The notes beneath the pieces were generated by a model. That model was not told the DNA's origin, ran no database searches, and saw only the letters and a program-made list of their open reading frames with translations. From a bacterium (GTDB taxonomy: Bacteria > Actinomycetota > Thermoleophilia > Solirubrobacterales > 70-9): a DNA stretch of 6,280 nucleotides. The first letter of the stretch is position 1. Every line of letters starts with the position of its first letter. Below, one piece after another: positions 6,022 to 6,280 of the stretch. A program made the translations under genes and the position numbers. The stretch spans positions 1 through 6,280 of the forward strand of contig PKER01000365.1 of the NCBI GenBank assembly GCA_002919115.1. The letters run 5' to 3'.

Positions 6022-6280
6022 CGTCGCCGGCGCAAGCGGGACACGACGCCCGACGCGATCGGACTCGCGATCAAACGAGAGCTGCTCGAAGCCGCGATGG
6101 CGGACGACCCGGCGCCGGAGGAGTTCGAGGCGTGGCTCCTCGGCCGCTGCCTCGCCGTGGGTCACGGGAGCGGCGGGGTACGGGCGATGGCGCTCTCGAT
6201 CTGGCACGAGTGGCTCCTCGTGCAGAGCGAGCCGTCGTTCGGGGCGTGGCTCGCGCAGGGCGCGCCGTCCGACGACCGGG
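6022..6280 (+). CDS. Unrelated unknown ORF in a different frame, 5' unclear and 3' partial
   Basis: Read one base earlier than the RND frame, this stretch looks like genuine protein: a basic run (RRRRKRD), TTPDAIGLAIKRELLEAA, then ADDPAPEEFEAWLLGRCLAVG and VRAMALSIWHEWLLVQSE, ending in FGAWLAQGAPSDDRG at the window edge. The balanced helices and conserved-looking Trp residues contrast with the Arg/Ser-rich text of the RND frame here. I do not recognise the family. In this frame the first start codon is the ATG at 6097, inside the apparently coding stretch. An ATG at 6005 (MPRKG) is in the RND frame and would need one extra base to join. Codons such as AAA, CGA and GAA occur more often than in the upstream genes. 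It may be a separate small gene with an indel near its start, joined to the RND fragment by rearrangement or misassembly. Confidence 0.5.

Noticed and set aside
5941..6207. Minus-strand frame over the RND break point
   Set aside because: It straddles the end of clear RND coding sequence, has an Arg/Pro/Glu-rich product and no RBS. The plus-strand +1 frame is the better explanation of this region.
5990..6280. Continuation of the RND protein in the same open frame
   Set aside because: The frame has no stop, but in DNA of this composition that is weak evidence. The residues are Arg/Ser/Thr/Gly-rich without hydrophobic segments where a membrane helix is required.

Overview
The window is a very GC-rich bacterial segment with GC-ending codons, GTG starts and occasional strong Shine-Dalgarno sites. 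Gene content (a two-permease MCE/Mla-type lipid ABC transporter, an HAE3-type RND exporter, Ala/Arg-rich secreted lipoproteins) fits a high-GC Actinomycetota. The overall protein style suggests Thermoleophilia/Solirubrobacterales, but that rank is an inference.

Layout: positions 1-2087 hold three minus-strand genes in a row, all encoding exported proteins. In transcription order they are a lipoprotein with a beta-sandwich-like body (1362-2087), a PQQ-dependent sugar dehydrogenase-type lipoprotein (105-1325), and the first 21 codons of a secreted protein that runs off the left edge (1-63). Gaps are 36 and 41 nt, so a single operon is plausible.

A divergent promoter region (about 2088-2245) separates these from a plus-strand lipid-transport operon. 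It encodes an MlaE/YrbE permease (2246-3052), a second MlaE/YrbE permease (3055-3849) and an MlaF/MceG-like ATPase with an unusual acidic N-terminal extension (3860-4771). Together these would form the membrane core of an MCE lipid transporter. No substrate-binding MCE (MlaD-like) protein lies in the window. After a 63-nt gap with two perfect hairpins, an RND/MMPL-like exporter begins at 4835.

The RND protein is normal through its fourth membrane segment and the GLAVDY motif, then stops resembling any RND protein at about 5989, although the frame stays open. From about 6022 a different frame (+1) reads as a convincing but unrelated protein that has no start codon in the right place and runs off the right edge. 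This is either an assembly chimera or a real rearrangement plus a frameshift, and it is the most important thing to check. I see no tRNA, rRNA, CRISPR array, insertion sequence or phage gene.
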